Assembly (NCBI GenBank): GCA_013365325.1
Contig: JABVXV010000137.1
Coordinates: 62,001-126,000, forward strand
DNA from: Dipetalonema caudispina
Taxonomy: Eukaryota > Nematoda > Chromadorea > Rhabditida > Onchocercidae
DNA: 64,000 bases
Direction of reading: 5' to 3'
Shown piece by piece: positions 13,314-24,874 of the stretch. Made by a program: the position numbers and the translations under genes. The notes under the pieces were generated by a model, which saw only the letters and a program-made list of their open reading frames with translations, made no database searches and was not told where the DNA came from. Numbering within the stretch: position 1 is the first letter of the stretch; each line of letters begins with the position of its first letter.

Positions 13314-14980
13314 TCACCAGCATGAACACTACCGATCTTTGACAGTACCCGAAAAAGGTGAAAAGATAGAGGAGCAAAATTTCTCTTGCAAAATTAAATT
13401 TGTCAACATCACCGTTCAAATTAAACCCACCTCTTACGAAAGTTAATCAACCGTTCAATAGCGCAACTAGTACACCTTCTATTTACAGATATTTTACTAA
13501 TTTAAACGATATGAAAGATCAGCATGAAGAGACAATATGGTGAACCTCGTCTTCTTTTCCTAATCTATCCTTCGATCAACCTAATTTATCAATTACCCAA
13601 CTCTCTCTCTTTTGCTCCACCTCTTTCTTTCTTTTCATTTTACATTTCTTTTTAATATAAATGATTAGTTTCACAATCACCTAATTTTTTCCAGTCTTCT
13701 TCAGGCTATGTAATGCGACATCATATACTCACAAAACTCTTTTCTATCAATAAACAATAAACTGTCAACAAATTATTGATTTTCAAAGACATCATTGATC
13801 ATCTCTCCTTTCTCATCAATCTCCAAAATAAACAGTATTAACATTATCAAAGTGCAACAATATCGTAGACATATATATGCTAATGCTCTTTATAGCTCGT
13901 AAAAATCGTTTACAGATAATAAAATCACTATTGAATCCAAAGAGGTCGATAAAAGCGAAAATTATAAAAATATAAAAGCAGAAATTTACTACTTTTTAAA
14001 ATAGAACAAATAAAGTTTTTACAAACAAATAAAAATTATCTAAAACAAAATGTGACGATTTACAGTTCGACACATTTAACAACGTGCGTTCTGTTAAAAC
14101 ATAAAATCAAAGAAAAATTCAAAGAGTAAAAATGCCAAAAGATCCAGTTTTATTTCCCTTTTCTTTTGCTCAAAAGATTTGATAAGAGGAGGTCATCACT
14201 ACAACAACGAACTCCTTTTTAATTTGTCTCTCACTTTCGAATTTTATTTCATTCATTTAACGAAGCATACAAACAATAATAACATGAAAAACTCTATGAA
14301 AAGTTAAGCTTTGAAATGTTTTCCTTTTAAAAAACGCTTGCAAACATTTCATTAAAACTCAAATTTGTAAGTGCAACCAAGAGAGATTAAAATATAATAT
14401 ATAAATTAATTTTAAGAAGGTTATTTGAAAAGTTATTTTCACTGAATACATATTCCGCTCAAAATCAACTTGCAAAAAGAAAAACCGAACTTGAAAAAAG
14501 CAAATGTTTGGTCAACAAATCAATTAACATACCATCGAAATTATTAATAGTGAAGCAGAAATCGAATTGATTCAAATCGACTCGTAATTGCTAAGCACTC
14601 GGCAAATAATGATTCTTATACCAAGGATATTATAGAATTTGTGCTTTTTTGCATGAAAAAGGTGGACCCAATTTCCTTCATATATTTCACAAAAAAGCCA
14701 CCAAACTTAATCAGATAGCAAATTTCCAAGATCTTTTTTTTTTTAATTCCTTTTTTCTCAAAAAAAAAGAGAGGAAAACAGTTCTAGTCCCTTTGGATTC
14801 TACTATTCAATTGCATACGTATTCGTAATAGTCTTCAGAATAACAGCAAAATATGAAAAAGTACTTTAAGTTTCCTTCGAAGGCTAAGTTCAAAATGTAA
14901 TGCAGTCATATTTGCACTGAATGATTATCCACTTGATGAAATTTCCTTGCAAATGCAACGTTTGAAAAAGATCTCATAAT
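13314..14980. other. Intergenic between PRP4 3' end and RhoGAP 5' end
   Basis: Both flanking genes are on the minus strand, so this holds the PRP4 3' untranslated region and the RhoGAP promoter region. No coding exon, tRNA-like structure or ordered repeat was recognised. The RhoGAP 5' end may include non-coding exons here that cannot be placed. Confidence 0.5.
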
Positions 14981-17900
14981 TTAATAAAGCTGTTTCGTCC
15001 AAAGTTTGAAGGTCCGGTCAAAAGCAACACTTGCAACCCATTTCCCGTCGGGTGATATGTCGACTCCCATTACTTTCGTATCATGACCCATGAGCTGGCG
15101 CAAAGGTCGCCAACCGCAAGTTTCCCAAACCTAAAATCTTGTTTAAATGTTTACAAAAAAACGAAGATTCATGTATAACAATAAGGATATAAAATTTTCA
15201 ATAAAAGACACAAAGCTTTCAGACAATAACCTCTCCCACTTCCTCTATTTACTTCCTTTCCAGCAATCCCAAATGTGATTTCAGAACGCTTACTTTCAGA
15301 GAGTTATCGAAGGACGACGTAATAATATACTGTCCTTTTGATTCTACTCGAAGACCAGATACAAGAGAAGTATGCGCCGCAATTGGTTTCAGTGCACGTC
15401 TTATCCTCAAATCCCAAACCATGCAGCTGTTATCTGCAGAACCGGTGACCATCTGATAACTGAAATAATTAATTTTCATTAAATCTCGAATTATTTCGCT
15501 TCAGCTTTTTGTTTACAGTATTATCTGATAATTAAGCATTCTAACCGATAATTAAACAGCCTAAGATTTTAACAGAAAATCTATTCCAACTCACCCATTC
15601 GGTAGCCACTGTCCACAATGAATTTCTTTCTGATGACCCTCCAAAAACATAATACAACGACCTGTTCGTAAATCCCATACACGGCCATAACAATCCATAC
15701 CACTGCAAAAACCAGATGTCAAAATAAAACAACATAATATAGGATAATAATCTAATAGCTTACGCTGTCATAATAAGCGATCCATCCACTTGAAAATCGG
15801 CATGGAAAACCGGTCGGCTGTGTCCTTCTTGAAAAAGAACTTCCTGGCCATACTGCAAATCGAATAATCTCCATGAGCAATCGAAACTGGAAAAAGAACA
15901 AAATTATTTAACAAGTCAACGAATCTCCTCGTCAGAAGAACATTTAGTATTGGTAAAAGTTTTTAGTGAGTTTGATGGTATAAACGTTCATTGGAGAGAG
16001 CTCTTTGTCGCTAAGGTTATATAAACGTTCCCACTCAACCACAACTACTACGGTTGTGACTAGAAAGTAGACAAAGTCCTACTATGTAAAAAGTATGACA
16101 CAATTAGGCTATTTCGATCCAGTCAATCTTAATTTTTGCGGCATTACAATATATCATTCGTACTTCTGTCTAAAAAACACTTTAAATGAGCACCAGCAAG
16201 AAGCAAGGAATCGTCCAGATGGATGAAATGCAATCCGAGACACCCGTTGAGAGTGTGGTTCAAGTTCAGATAATGGTGAATCACTTTCTAGGCTCCATAA
16301 TTTTACTGTTCCATCATGACTGCAACTGGCCGCATTCAATGCATACGATTCCTGAGAAATATATGCTCCTGGATGAAATCTGGCGCATCCTGCTTGACTA
16401 GCATGTCCGATAAATCTCCTTTCACGGCTACTTTCTGGTATGGACCAAATGCTACATTCTCCTGACCTAGAAATAAAGTCACATTAAGAATATAATTTTA
16501 AAACAACTGGAGAAACCTTTGCAATGTTTGAGTTCACATCTCGATAATATCTCTCTGCTACAATTAACTATAAATGATGTCACATATTATGCACTAGTTC
16601 AGTTCTGCTTTTCACTTTCTTTCATCTCCTATTTTCACTTGCCATTCTCCATGCATCGCTTTCCACTGACTCCGACAATGAAAACTTGAGAAATGATTGC
16701 CGTTACAACTAAATTTGAAACACACCATCCAGAAGTTATGAGATGTTTCGAGTCAGGTGAAAATTCACAATACGAAACAGGTCGAACATCTGCTACTTGC
16801 GAACCATAAACTGCCAGCGCTGCAACCCATCGATGCATTTCTTGCGCACGCACAGCAGCATCATTTGTCCCACGAGTAGCTTCTTCATGGGCCTGAAAAC
16901 AAGAGTTAACCACTGGTATTAGTAATAATTTCAAATCAATAATAAAGAAATGAGTTTCAAACAATATACCTTTTGCAACCTTTCTCGAGCCCTTCTCAAA
17001 GAAAAATCAGCAATTGCTACGCGGACATCTCGAAGAGCCACCGGCCCTTTATGATACCACGTAGATGAATCTCGCTGTTGCACTGTTTCTGTCTCTTCAG
17101 GACTGTGCAGTATTCTTGTAACTTCTTCTTCGGATAACGTTGATAGTAAGGCCCGCAATCTTTCCTTTCGGTCCAGTTTGTCCTCCCCGAAAAGACCTTA
17201 AATATTTCGTTCATTAAAATTAGTTAAAATGAGTCATCAGGAATACAAGATGAACTAAAAATAATTAAATAGATTCGATGAAGCATACACGAATTTGACA
17301 AAAAGTCAATCTGAATCAACGAGTGCTTTCTAGTATCATTCGCCTGTTCAGTCAACTGTCTGCCAAATTTTTTTTCGATGAAACATATACGTTATATAAC
17401 CATTACCTCGATTAATTTACTAATTCCGATTGTTACACTCTTTCCAGATTTTGGTCACTACAGTAATCCGGAAAGTTTGAACTAATATTTAACCACGATT
17501 GTGCCTTTTAATTTACCAATAACTTCGCGTTTTCCTATTCTGATATTTGAATCCACAAAAAAATCCAAAAACTCGAAATCAACTCACAAATCGGCTCGTT
17601 AAGTTTCCGCAAAAGAAGCTTAACATGACCATCATCCGTCGGTAAAGTTAATGTACGAGCTCGTCGTCGTCGCTCGAACTCTGCCATTACTTCCCTTTCC
17701 ATGGGATTATCCACCATCTCCAAATCAAACTGATCATCTCTCTTTTCAGTTTCACGTTTTTCAGCTTCTGCCTGAAATACAATGCACCATTCAAAAATTT
17801 GAAAACTTTCTCAATAAACATTTCTAGAATATATTTAATATAAATCTTGTTAAAAGAACTAATGTTAATTTAATATATATTTAGTGCTCTTCACTTTTTT

Positions 17901-18385
17901 TGATTTAAAAAGAAATACCTTTTTCTTATTCAATTCATCACTCACTGAAACTATCTGATTAAAAAAATCACATTACAATATGAGGTAATTTTAAATCCTT
18001 CCTAGCACAAAAATTAGCAGTGAATTTTCTATCCATTAAATTCATTCAATTTCACTCCTATAAGTTTCTTTAATCAATTAACTTATCCAACTCTATCAGT
18101 GAGAAAGAATAAAAACTTTCTCTCAGTATTACATTTGATAATTCATTTTTATCAATACTAGAAACCAAATAAAAATAAATCAATCATTTCTTTAAAAAAA
18201 AAAAAAAAAAAAAAACCCTAAATAGAGTGTGAAATCAATGAATTCCATACATTTTTATGGTTTTAATTAATTAAAAAATAAACTATTCATACTTGTAGCT
18301 TATGAACAATTTCTTCATTGGCAAGGCTACCGAAGTGTACCTTCTGAATTACTGTTGGAATATTTGATTGTTGTGTTTCGCTCAT
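14981..18385 (-). CDS. prp-4: U4/U6 snRNP protein PRP4 (WD40)
   Basis: Component of the U4/U6 and U4/U6.U5 small nuclear ribonucleoproteins used for spliceosome assembly in the nucleus. Ten exons with consistent phase encode 508 residues: 18385-18293, 17954-17919, 17771-17588, 17196-16970, 16892-16726, 16466-16194, 15886-15764, 15702-15595, 15459-15294 and 15130-14981. The N-terminus carries the PRP4 helical region ([11 protein letters not shown]), the SFM-type segment ([19 protein letters not shown]) and the [13 protein letters not shown] helix. The C-terminal half holds seven-blade WD40 repeats, with units ending in SIWSI, VKLWSL, WRLFDL, GRVWDL, CMVWDL, LKVWET and FKLWTK. The length matches the family (about 500-520). 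An acceptor-like TTGCAG lies about 17 bases before the ATG, which would fit a trans-spliced leader. Confidence 0.93.
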
Positions 18386-19510
18386 TATATTCAACCTTTC
18401 ACCTGCAATTATACAATGTAAATTTCATCAATCTAAGCGTATCTCAAATAATTTTCGAAAAATCTCTCAAAATTAACATCAAAAAAAAAAATTGACATAT
18501 TCAATGGATTGATGTAAAAAAGCTCCGATTTTCAATATTCTCATTTAACACTCAAAAAATTTGATCCAAAATTTCAATTTTGGATCAAATTTTATTTTAT
18601 CAATGAATTTGAACAAATAAATTTGTAATAATTTGCTAATTAACGAATGTATCAAATGAAATAAACAAAAATTTAAAATTTCTAGCTTAATTTAAAATTA
18701 GCTCATTATCATTAAATTAACCGTATCATAATAGGAATATATGTTTAATTGCTATATGAAAAGTTTAAAATTTTATTTTTAAAAGATATTTTATACAAAA
18801 TAAAGCAAAATTATCATTTATCAAAAATCTAATAAACAAACATATATCATTTATTGATTGATTGGAAAATTTTCTAATCCTATCTCTATACTTCTAATAT
18901 ATAATATATTGTAGAATAGAATACAAATACTTTATAATTATTATAAAGGAAATATTTTTTTTTTCAATAAAAAAATTTTCCAATCCCATTCTATTAAGTT
19001 AACCTAAAAGTTGATAGTACAATTTAACATCAACAAATCATATCGATCATCTCATTTTATTGGAATTAAAAATATTTTTCTTTTCTTTTTTAACAAAAAT
19101 ATCATAAATTTTTATTATTTAGTAAATGAAAGTATAATATTAATAATTTCAATATTTTATATTGAAATTAAAAACAATCATTAAATTTAAAAAAAAAATC
19201 ATTTACTTTTTTTTTTCAAAAATTTACAATTTAAAATATTACATAATGTAATAAATGTTAATTCTAATAGAATTGAATAGAATTACTTTATTTAAAGAAT
19301 TAAAAAATGAAATATAAACATTTCATAAAATACTCTAAAATTTATATCAATATGAATCAAATCATCATCTTATTTCCATTTCTCGGCCTAACATTCATTA
19401 CGTATTTCACGGCTGATACGTGTCCGTTCTCTAACATTTACTTTGCAAGAATTGTACATTGTGCAGTTGATGAGTTTAATGTATACGATTAGTGATAGAG
19501 TAACTTCTAA
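18386..19510. other. PRP4 side of the divergent PRP4/NOB1 spacer
   Basis: AT-rich sequence upstream of PRP4, probably containing its promoter. No coding exon or RNA gene was recognised. It ends at the 45-bp tandem repeat array. Confidence 0.5.
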
Positions 19511-20000
19511 ATGATATTTTATCACTTTATCTATATCACTATACCTATCCGTCTTATCACGTTTTGTCATTATATTCATTTTATCATATCTATTCGTGTT
19601 ATCATGTCTTATCACTCCACTCATATCATCATACCTATCCGTGTTATCACGTCTTGTCACTATACCTATATCATCATAACTATCCGTTTTATCATGTCTT
19701 GTCACTATATCCACGTCACCAAATCTATTCGTGTTATCACGTTTTGTCACTACATTCATGTTACGATACCTATTCGTGTTATCACGTTCTGTCACTATGC
19801 CCATGTCATCATACCTATCTATGCTATCACGTCTTGTCACTGTACTCATATCACCATACCTATCCGTCTTGTCACGATATCTACGTCACCATATCTATCC
19901 GTATTATCACGTTTTGTCACTACATTCATGTTACTATACGTATTCGTGTTATCACGTCCTGTCACTATGGCCATATCATCATACCTATCTGTGTTATCTC
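19511..20000. repeat. 45-bp minisatellite, about ten and a half units
   Basis: Full units start at 19550, 19595, 19640, 19685, 19730, 19775, 19820, 19900 and 19945. The unit at 19865 is 10 bases short (35 bp), and there are partial units at each end. Each unit opens with a core close to CGTGTTATCACG followed by a more variable part resembling ACTATACCCATATCATCATA. Most differences are C/T or A/G transitions. Because 45 is a multiple of three and stop codons are absent, long reading frames appear on both strands. On the minus strand the unit reads as a 15-residue repeat like VTRRDNTDRYDDM, but the short unit breaks that frame. It lies in the spacer between two divergent genes, so I treat it as non-coding. 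Confidence 0.9.
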
Positions 20001-20304
20001 TAAATAAGATATGATGAAATAAAGACGTGATAACACGTACTTGCGTGTTTATTACGGTTGTTAAATTCACGTAAGCGTATAACATCATCATGACTGTCAT
20101 TCTATTTCATCACATCTTTTACTTTTTTTAAATCATGACTAATACGACAAAGATCCTGTTATATATTATTAGCGCAACTATTTCAATATCATACTCATTA
20201 AAATATGATTCATTGAAGTTTTATTCATATTTTGTTGAATTAACAAAGGTTAAAAAACGTGGAAAAATCATTATTAAATTATAGGCTTTATAAATTCAAT
20301 AATT
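20001..20304. other. NOB1 upstream region with one inverted copy of the repeat core
   Basis: Short spacer between the minisatellite and the NOB1 start codon. It contains ACGTGATAACACGT at 20025-20038, the reverse complement of the core motif repeated in the neighbouring array. It presumably includes the NOB1 promoter and 5' untranslated region. Confidence 0.5.
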
Positions 20305-23300
20305 ATGAAAGCTCCTGAAGATGTTCCGGTGCGACAATTGGTAGTTGACTCCAATGCGTTTATCAAACGAGTACCTTTGCATGTAAGTATTGAAGTTGAC
20401 AATATGCTATCGCTAAACTTTATAAATAAACGAATACCTTAATTACCATCTATCTTCAATTTTGAGGAACAAAAACGATTTTTTGTAAGGTTTGAATTGC
20501 TTTCCTTCTATAGAGCATTTAGCCATCATTTCTTACTTTTTACAGAAAAAGATTTCAGGATCTAGCCTCAGAGATCTACACGGTATCGGGAGTGATCGAT
20601 GAATTGAAATGTGAAAAAACGCGTTATCTTCTTGACAGTCTTCCGTATCAAATTCACATTCAAGAACCAACAACCAAATCACTCAATATCAGTTAGTTGA
20701 ATCAAATCTTGATCTCTTTTTTATCCCTTGTACTAAGTTTATGTTAGCTGTTCCTAATGACTCTTCTAACAAGCGTTTGCTATCTGTTCAAATGTCACCT
20801 AAGGTTTAAGTTGTTTACTGACTTGCGAATTTGAATTTATGATATGTGAATGGTATCACATATAACCATGTTTTAAAAGTACAAATCTTGTATCGAGCAG
20901 TTATTAAATCCACGGATAATATTCGATTCATGTTGGAGCATACAAAACGTTTTGTGTGAAAACATATAGTAGTTAATATCACTTGATTACTTCACATTTA
21001 TGACATTAAGCTTAAGCAAAATAGTTAATAGTACCGCTTGGAAGTTTAATAAATGCAGTCAAGACTGTAGTTTTATCAAAGGATGTTAACAGTTTGTTTT
21101 AGTAACCGAATTTTCGAAAAAGACCGGTGATTATCCCTCATTGTCAGTAGTGGACTTAAAAGTACTAGCATTGGTGCATGATCTTCACTTGGAACAATAT
21201 GGAAAAGATAATTTACGGTATGATTTGGAAACCATTGGCGACAAGTCAGCAACTAGTTGTCAACTGACAAAGAACGCAGTAGTAAAGACAGATGATAAAG
21301 ATATCCAAATAAACAAAGTAAGTGTTTCATAATTTCACGTGTAGATTTTTGTTGAGTAATGTAGCCTTAATAGTTTAAACAATGCACTTCATGTTTCCGA
21401 TCATTAGAAATATGATTTCATTTCTTCTCACCTTATTGGATGAAGTATCATCTCTCCCTTCTCTCATCGATTTTCTCTGTAAGTTTACTTTCGAAGTAAA
21501 TTAATCAGCATGTTTCAGAATGCTACTGGAACTGAAGGAAAATCAGAATCAGAAGAAATGGAAGGCATCAGTGATGTTAATGATGGTGCTAGTATCGGTA
21601 GCAATAGCAGTGATGATGGCACTTGGTTAAATGAGGATAACGTGGATGAAATATTAGGACATGTTGGTGAAATAGCGATGCCAGAGAAAGAAATGAAGGT
21701 TCAGTTCCAACTAATATAATTCAAATGATGTTTCAAGTCCGGTTTGATCTTACGTTTAGTATTGGAAGTGCTGGTAGTTAGCAAAGCATCCAAAGAATTG
21801 TATTTTAGGTGGCGTGTATTACGACAGATTTTGCTATGCAGAATGTCCTTCTTCGTTTGGGTCTTTATTTATTGTCTGTTAATGGCTACAGAATACACCG
21901 ATTGAATAATTATATCCTCAGGTAGATTTATTGGTTAAGATTTACCAATCATTATTTAAAACTTACCGATACTTTAATAGAATAGTGAGGAATCATTGAC
22001 GTATTTTCGTCAAAATGATTGGACTTCACGATTTTTCCATTTTTTTTTTATTTTAAGAAAGTATTCAAGTCCTAAAAATTAAAGAAGGAAAAGAGGTGAA
22101 ATAAAGGAGAAAGGATAATATTAATGGGTGTTTACACAATGTTTTTAGTTAAGGTTTCTGAACCACATAGTTCGCTTATCTGAACTGGGACTCATCGGTG
22201 ATCAATGTGTTAAAATTTTACTCTTCTCTCATGAAGGGCGTTTGTCTAAAAAGAAAAAAAAAGTTAACATTGGAGGCTTTCCTAAGCTTTTGCTTTTCTT
22301 AGCTATAAGCAGATTATAATTATAAATCGAATAAGATATTTGTCTTACTAGCGAAAGCTGTTAACCTTTACTTTTAGAAATTAAAGAGAAATGTTTGTTA
22401 AAGGTGTTGGGCGTGCTTTGCCACGACAACTGTGATGACGAAACGTTTTTGTCCTCGCTGCGGAAATGATTCACTACATCGAGTTGCTGTTAGTATAGCT
22501 GAAGATGGAACGATGCAACTTCATATCAACTGGAATCGGCTACAGTCTGCACGTGGTCTCAAGTATTCCCTTCCAGCTCCAAAAGGTTTGCTTTTAATAT
22601 TGTAAACAAAGTATTTGTTTGTTTTTTAGGCTGGTTCGATGACTGAAAACATTGCTGAAATCCCCTTGATTCCACTGATGATATATATTACAGTGCTTAT
22701 ATTACAGACACAGCTAAATTAAAAGCTAATTCATTGAAACTAAATTCGATGAGATTTGATTTCTTTGATTACTCAAAATTCATCAGATTCAAGTTCATAT
22801 AATTGTTGCAACACTTAGCTATGTATAGTTATTCGGTGCTTTACATCCCAATTTTCCCTTTTTAATTTTTATGCATATTGTAAAAGATGAAAGAAAAGCA
22901 ATCTCTCCCTTTTAGGGTTAGGATTACAAGATTGCCATGGGATACAAGAAAGCATGATTTGAGTCATGAGTTATAACAACATTAGATAGTACGAAAAGAA
23001 AGAAATAGAAATTATACTAATTGTTTTAACTATTTAGGTGGGAAGCATCCTGGAGGACCACAACTTTTTGAAGATCAACCTATGCCACAGAACAGAATGG
23101 CTCGCTGTCATCAGGATCCAACGGAAACTGGGCCATTCGCTATAAATGATGTAACGAGCAGGTGAATTTCGACCAAGTGATCGGATTAGTGAATAGCACT
23201 ACCAATATGGGATTAGTAGCAATAATAAGGCTTTTTAAAAATCAGAGTTCATTCAGTTGTATGTATTAGCGATAGGAAGAATTTTTCGCATGGTTTGTAA

Positions 23301-23538
23301 TTTTAATTTAATTGCTACTCTTAAAAGAAAATGGTATAAAGATGGTCTGAACAAACTGGGGATTCTATTTAGTGATTACATTAAGTCAGGTTTGCTTAGC
23401 GACGGTCTTCATTTGTACTAGTGAATGAATTATTTCGATTTTAGGTCAGCAATGTTGGGTATACGATCTTTGCAGAAGGCTGGACGGAATCCAAATGTGC
23501 GAACACGTGGAAAAAAAAGAGGAAATAAGCGAAGATAA
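20305..23538 (+). CDS. NOB1: NOB1, endonuclease for 18S rRNA 3'-end maturation
   Basis: PIN-domain nuclease that cuts 20S/18SE pre-rRNA at site D in late 40S precursors. Eight exons sum to 372 codons plus stop: 20305-20382, 20559-20691, 21103-21317, 21519-21698, 21809-21921, 22404-22585, 23038-23161 and 23445-23538. The PIN domain is at residues 1-130, with VVDSNAF carrying the first metal-binding aspartate and ITEFSKKTGDYPSLSVVD the most conserved NOB1 block. An acidic Ser-rich linker follows. The C-terminal zinc ribbon has CWAC and CPRC cysteine pairs, then the RGLKYSLPAPKGGKHPGG motif and a basic end. In exon 2 the first AG at 20544-20545 is out of frame, so the AG at 20557-20558 is chosen, giving LHDLASEIYTV. 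It matches human NOB1 in order, with a shorter linker. An AATAAA lies at 23808. Confidence 0.93.
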
Positions 23539-24874
23539 CTTGTTTCTTTATTGCTATGAAATTTCCATTTATCTATTTCAGTTTCATTGTTTTCTGTATA
23601 GAGTAATAGTTAATCTCTGGACAATTTGACTGGTGGGTGAATTGTAAGGAATAGTTTGAAAACTGCTGTTATCGGCCTCTTTGGATATTCACATACATGT
23701 TCGGTATGCATCAATCATATCATGAGTAGGAGATGTATTGCAAAGAAGTAACCGTACCTTAACGATTATCGGATTGACAAGTAAATGAAGAGATTATTTG
23801 AGATGTAAATAAATCTTTGTTCATTTTCTTTTTGAGAATAATTACGGTTTGTCATGTTGTTGTTGTTGTTGTTATTTCGCTTACTTCTGTCCACAATAAA
23901 TAAAGTGTTTAATAGCAGTTAGTCAAATGGACAATTCGGCTATAGGCCTATATTTATCTGCTTATTTCATTGATTCTTTCAGCTTGAGCAATTTAGAAAA
24001 CGAAGTTTGAGTAAAATGTTCTTTCGTACATCAATGTTCATCCTGATATAGTGAAACTAGTTATTTAGAATTCGTTTTGTACTATATAATTATATTTTGC
24101 ATTATCTCGAAATATAATTTTTTCGAGGTAGCCTTAGATTCTGCCGTTGTATGGAATTCAAATATTATTGAAGTATTGAGGAGAATTATTTTTTTAACTA
24201 AACACCTACCCTAAGTTTTTCAATATTTCAAGAATTTTTATATGAGTTTTTTTTTTATCTATAATCTGTAGTAAGTTTCGGATGCGGTGATTCAGAAATA
24301 TTTGAACTAATTTCAGTTCTAACTTCTAATGGCTATACCATCTTTCGTTTGAGGAAGAAATGGTATAGTTTGAGATGCTAAGCCAGCTCATTGCACATTT
24401 TTGAATGCTGTGGTGTATACATTCCAAAATACTGGAAAATTTTTTGTACCGAATCAGGAAGCCGCCCTCGAGAAGGTGCAGTTTTCTCTTAGCAGCTAAT
24501 GAAGCATAAGATCTAAATAGTAGAATTTAAGTTGTTTGTTTACCGTAATTATGTGAAATTATTAGAAACATTTCACAGCATGTCTCATTCCATGAACTCA
24601 CTATTAACAATTGAATCATTTTGTTTTACGATATTTTAATTCATTTTGATCTTCCAATTTTCTTCTATTATCAGTGAAGATGCAAACGGAAAATGCTTTC
24701 TAAGCAAATCCATCATCAATGTAACGAAATCTTTTGGTACAAATTTGTTCATAATGTATAACGATATCGTCAATTCATGGTTGCTTGATGTCAATATCGA
24801 TAATCGACTTTTTCACTTCAGTTAAACAAGCTGGTGAATTATCTGCCGTTTAAGGCAGCTAATTTTCATTTTTG
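23539..24874. other. Intergenic between NOB1 and the RING ligase gene
   Basis: Holds the NOB1 3' untranslated region with an AATAAA signal at 23808-23813, then AT-rich sequence up to the next start codon. No exon, RNA gene or repeat family was recognised. The 1.3-kb gap between two same-strand genes is long for a nematode operon. Confidence 0.5.

Noticed and set aside
19511..20014. Long plus-strand open frames across the minisatellite, and minus-strand frames at 19388-19849 and 19846-20100
   Set aside because: They arise because the repeat unit is a multiple of three and lacks stops. Three frames are open at once on the plus strand, and the minus frames are broken by a short unit. No flanking exon or known family supports a protein.
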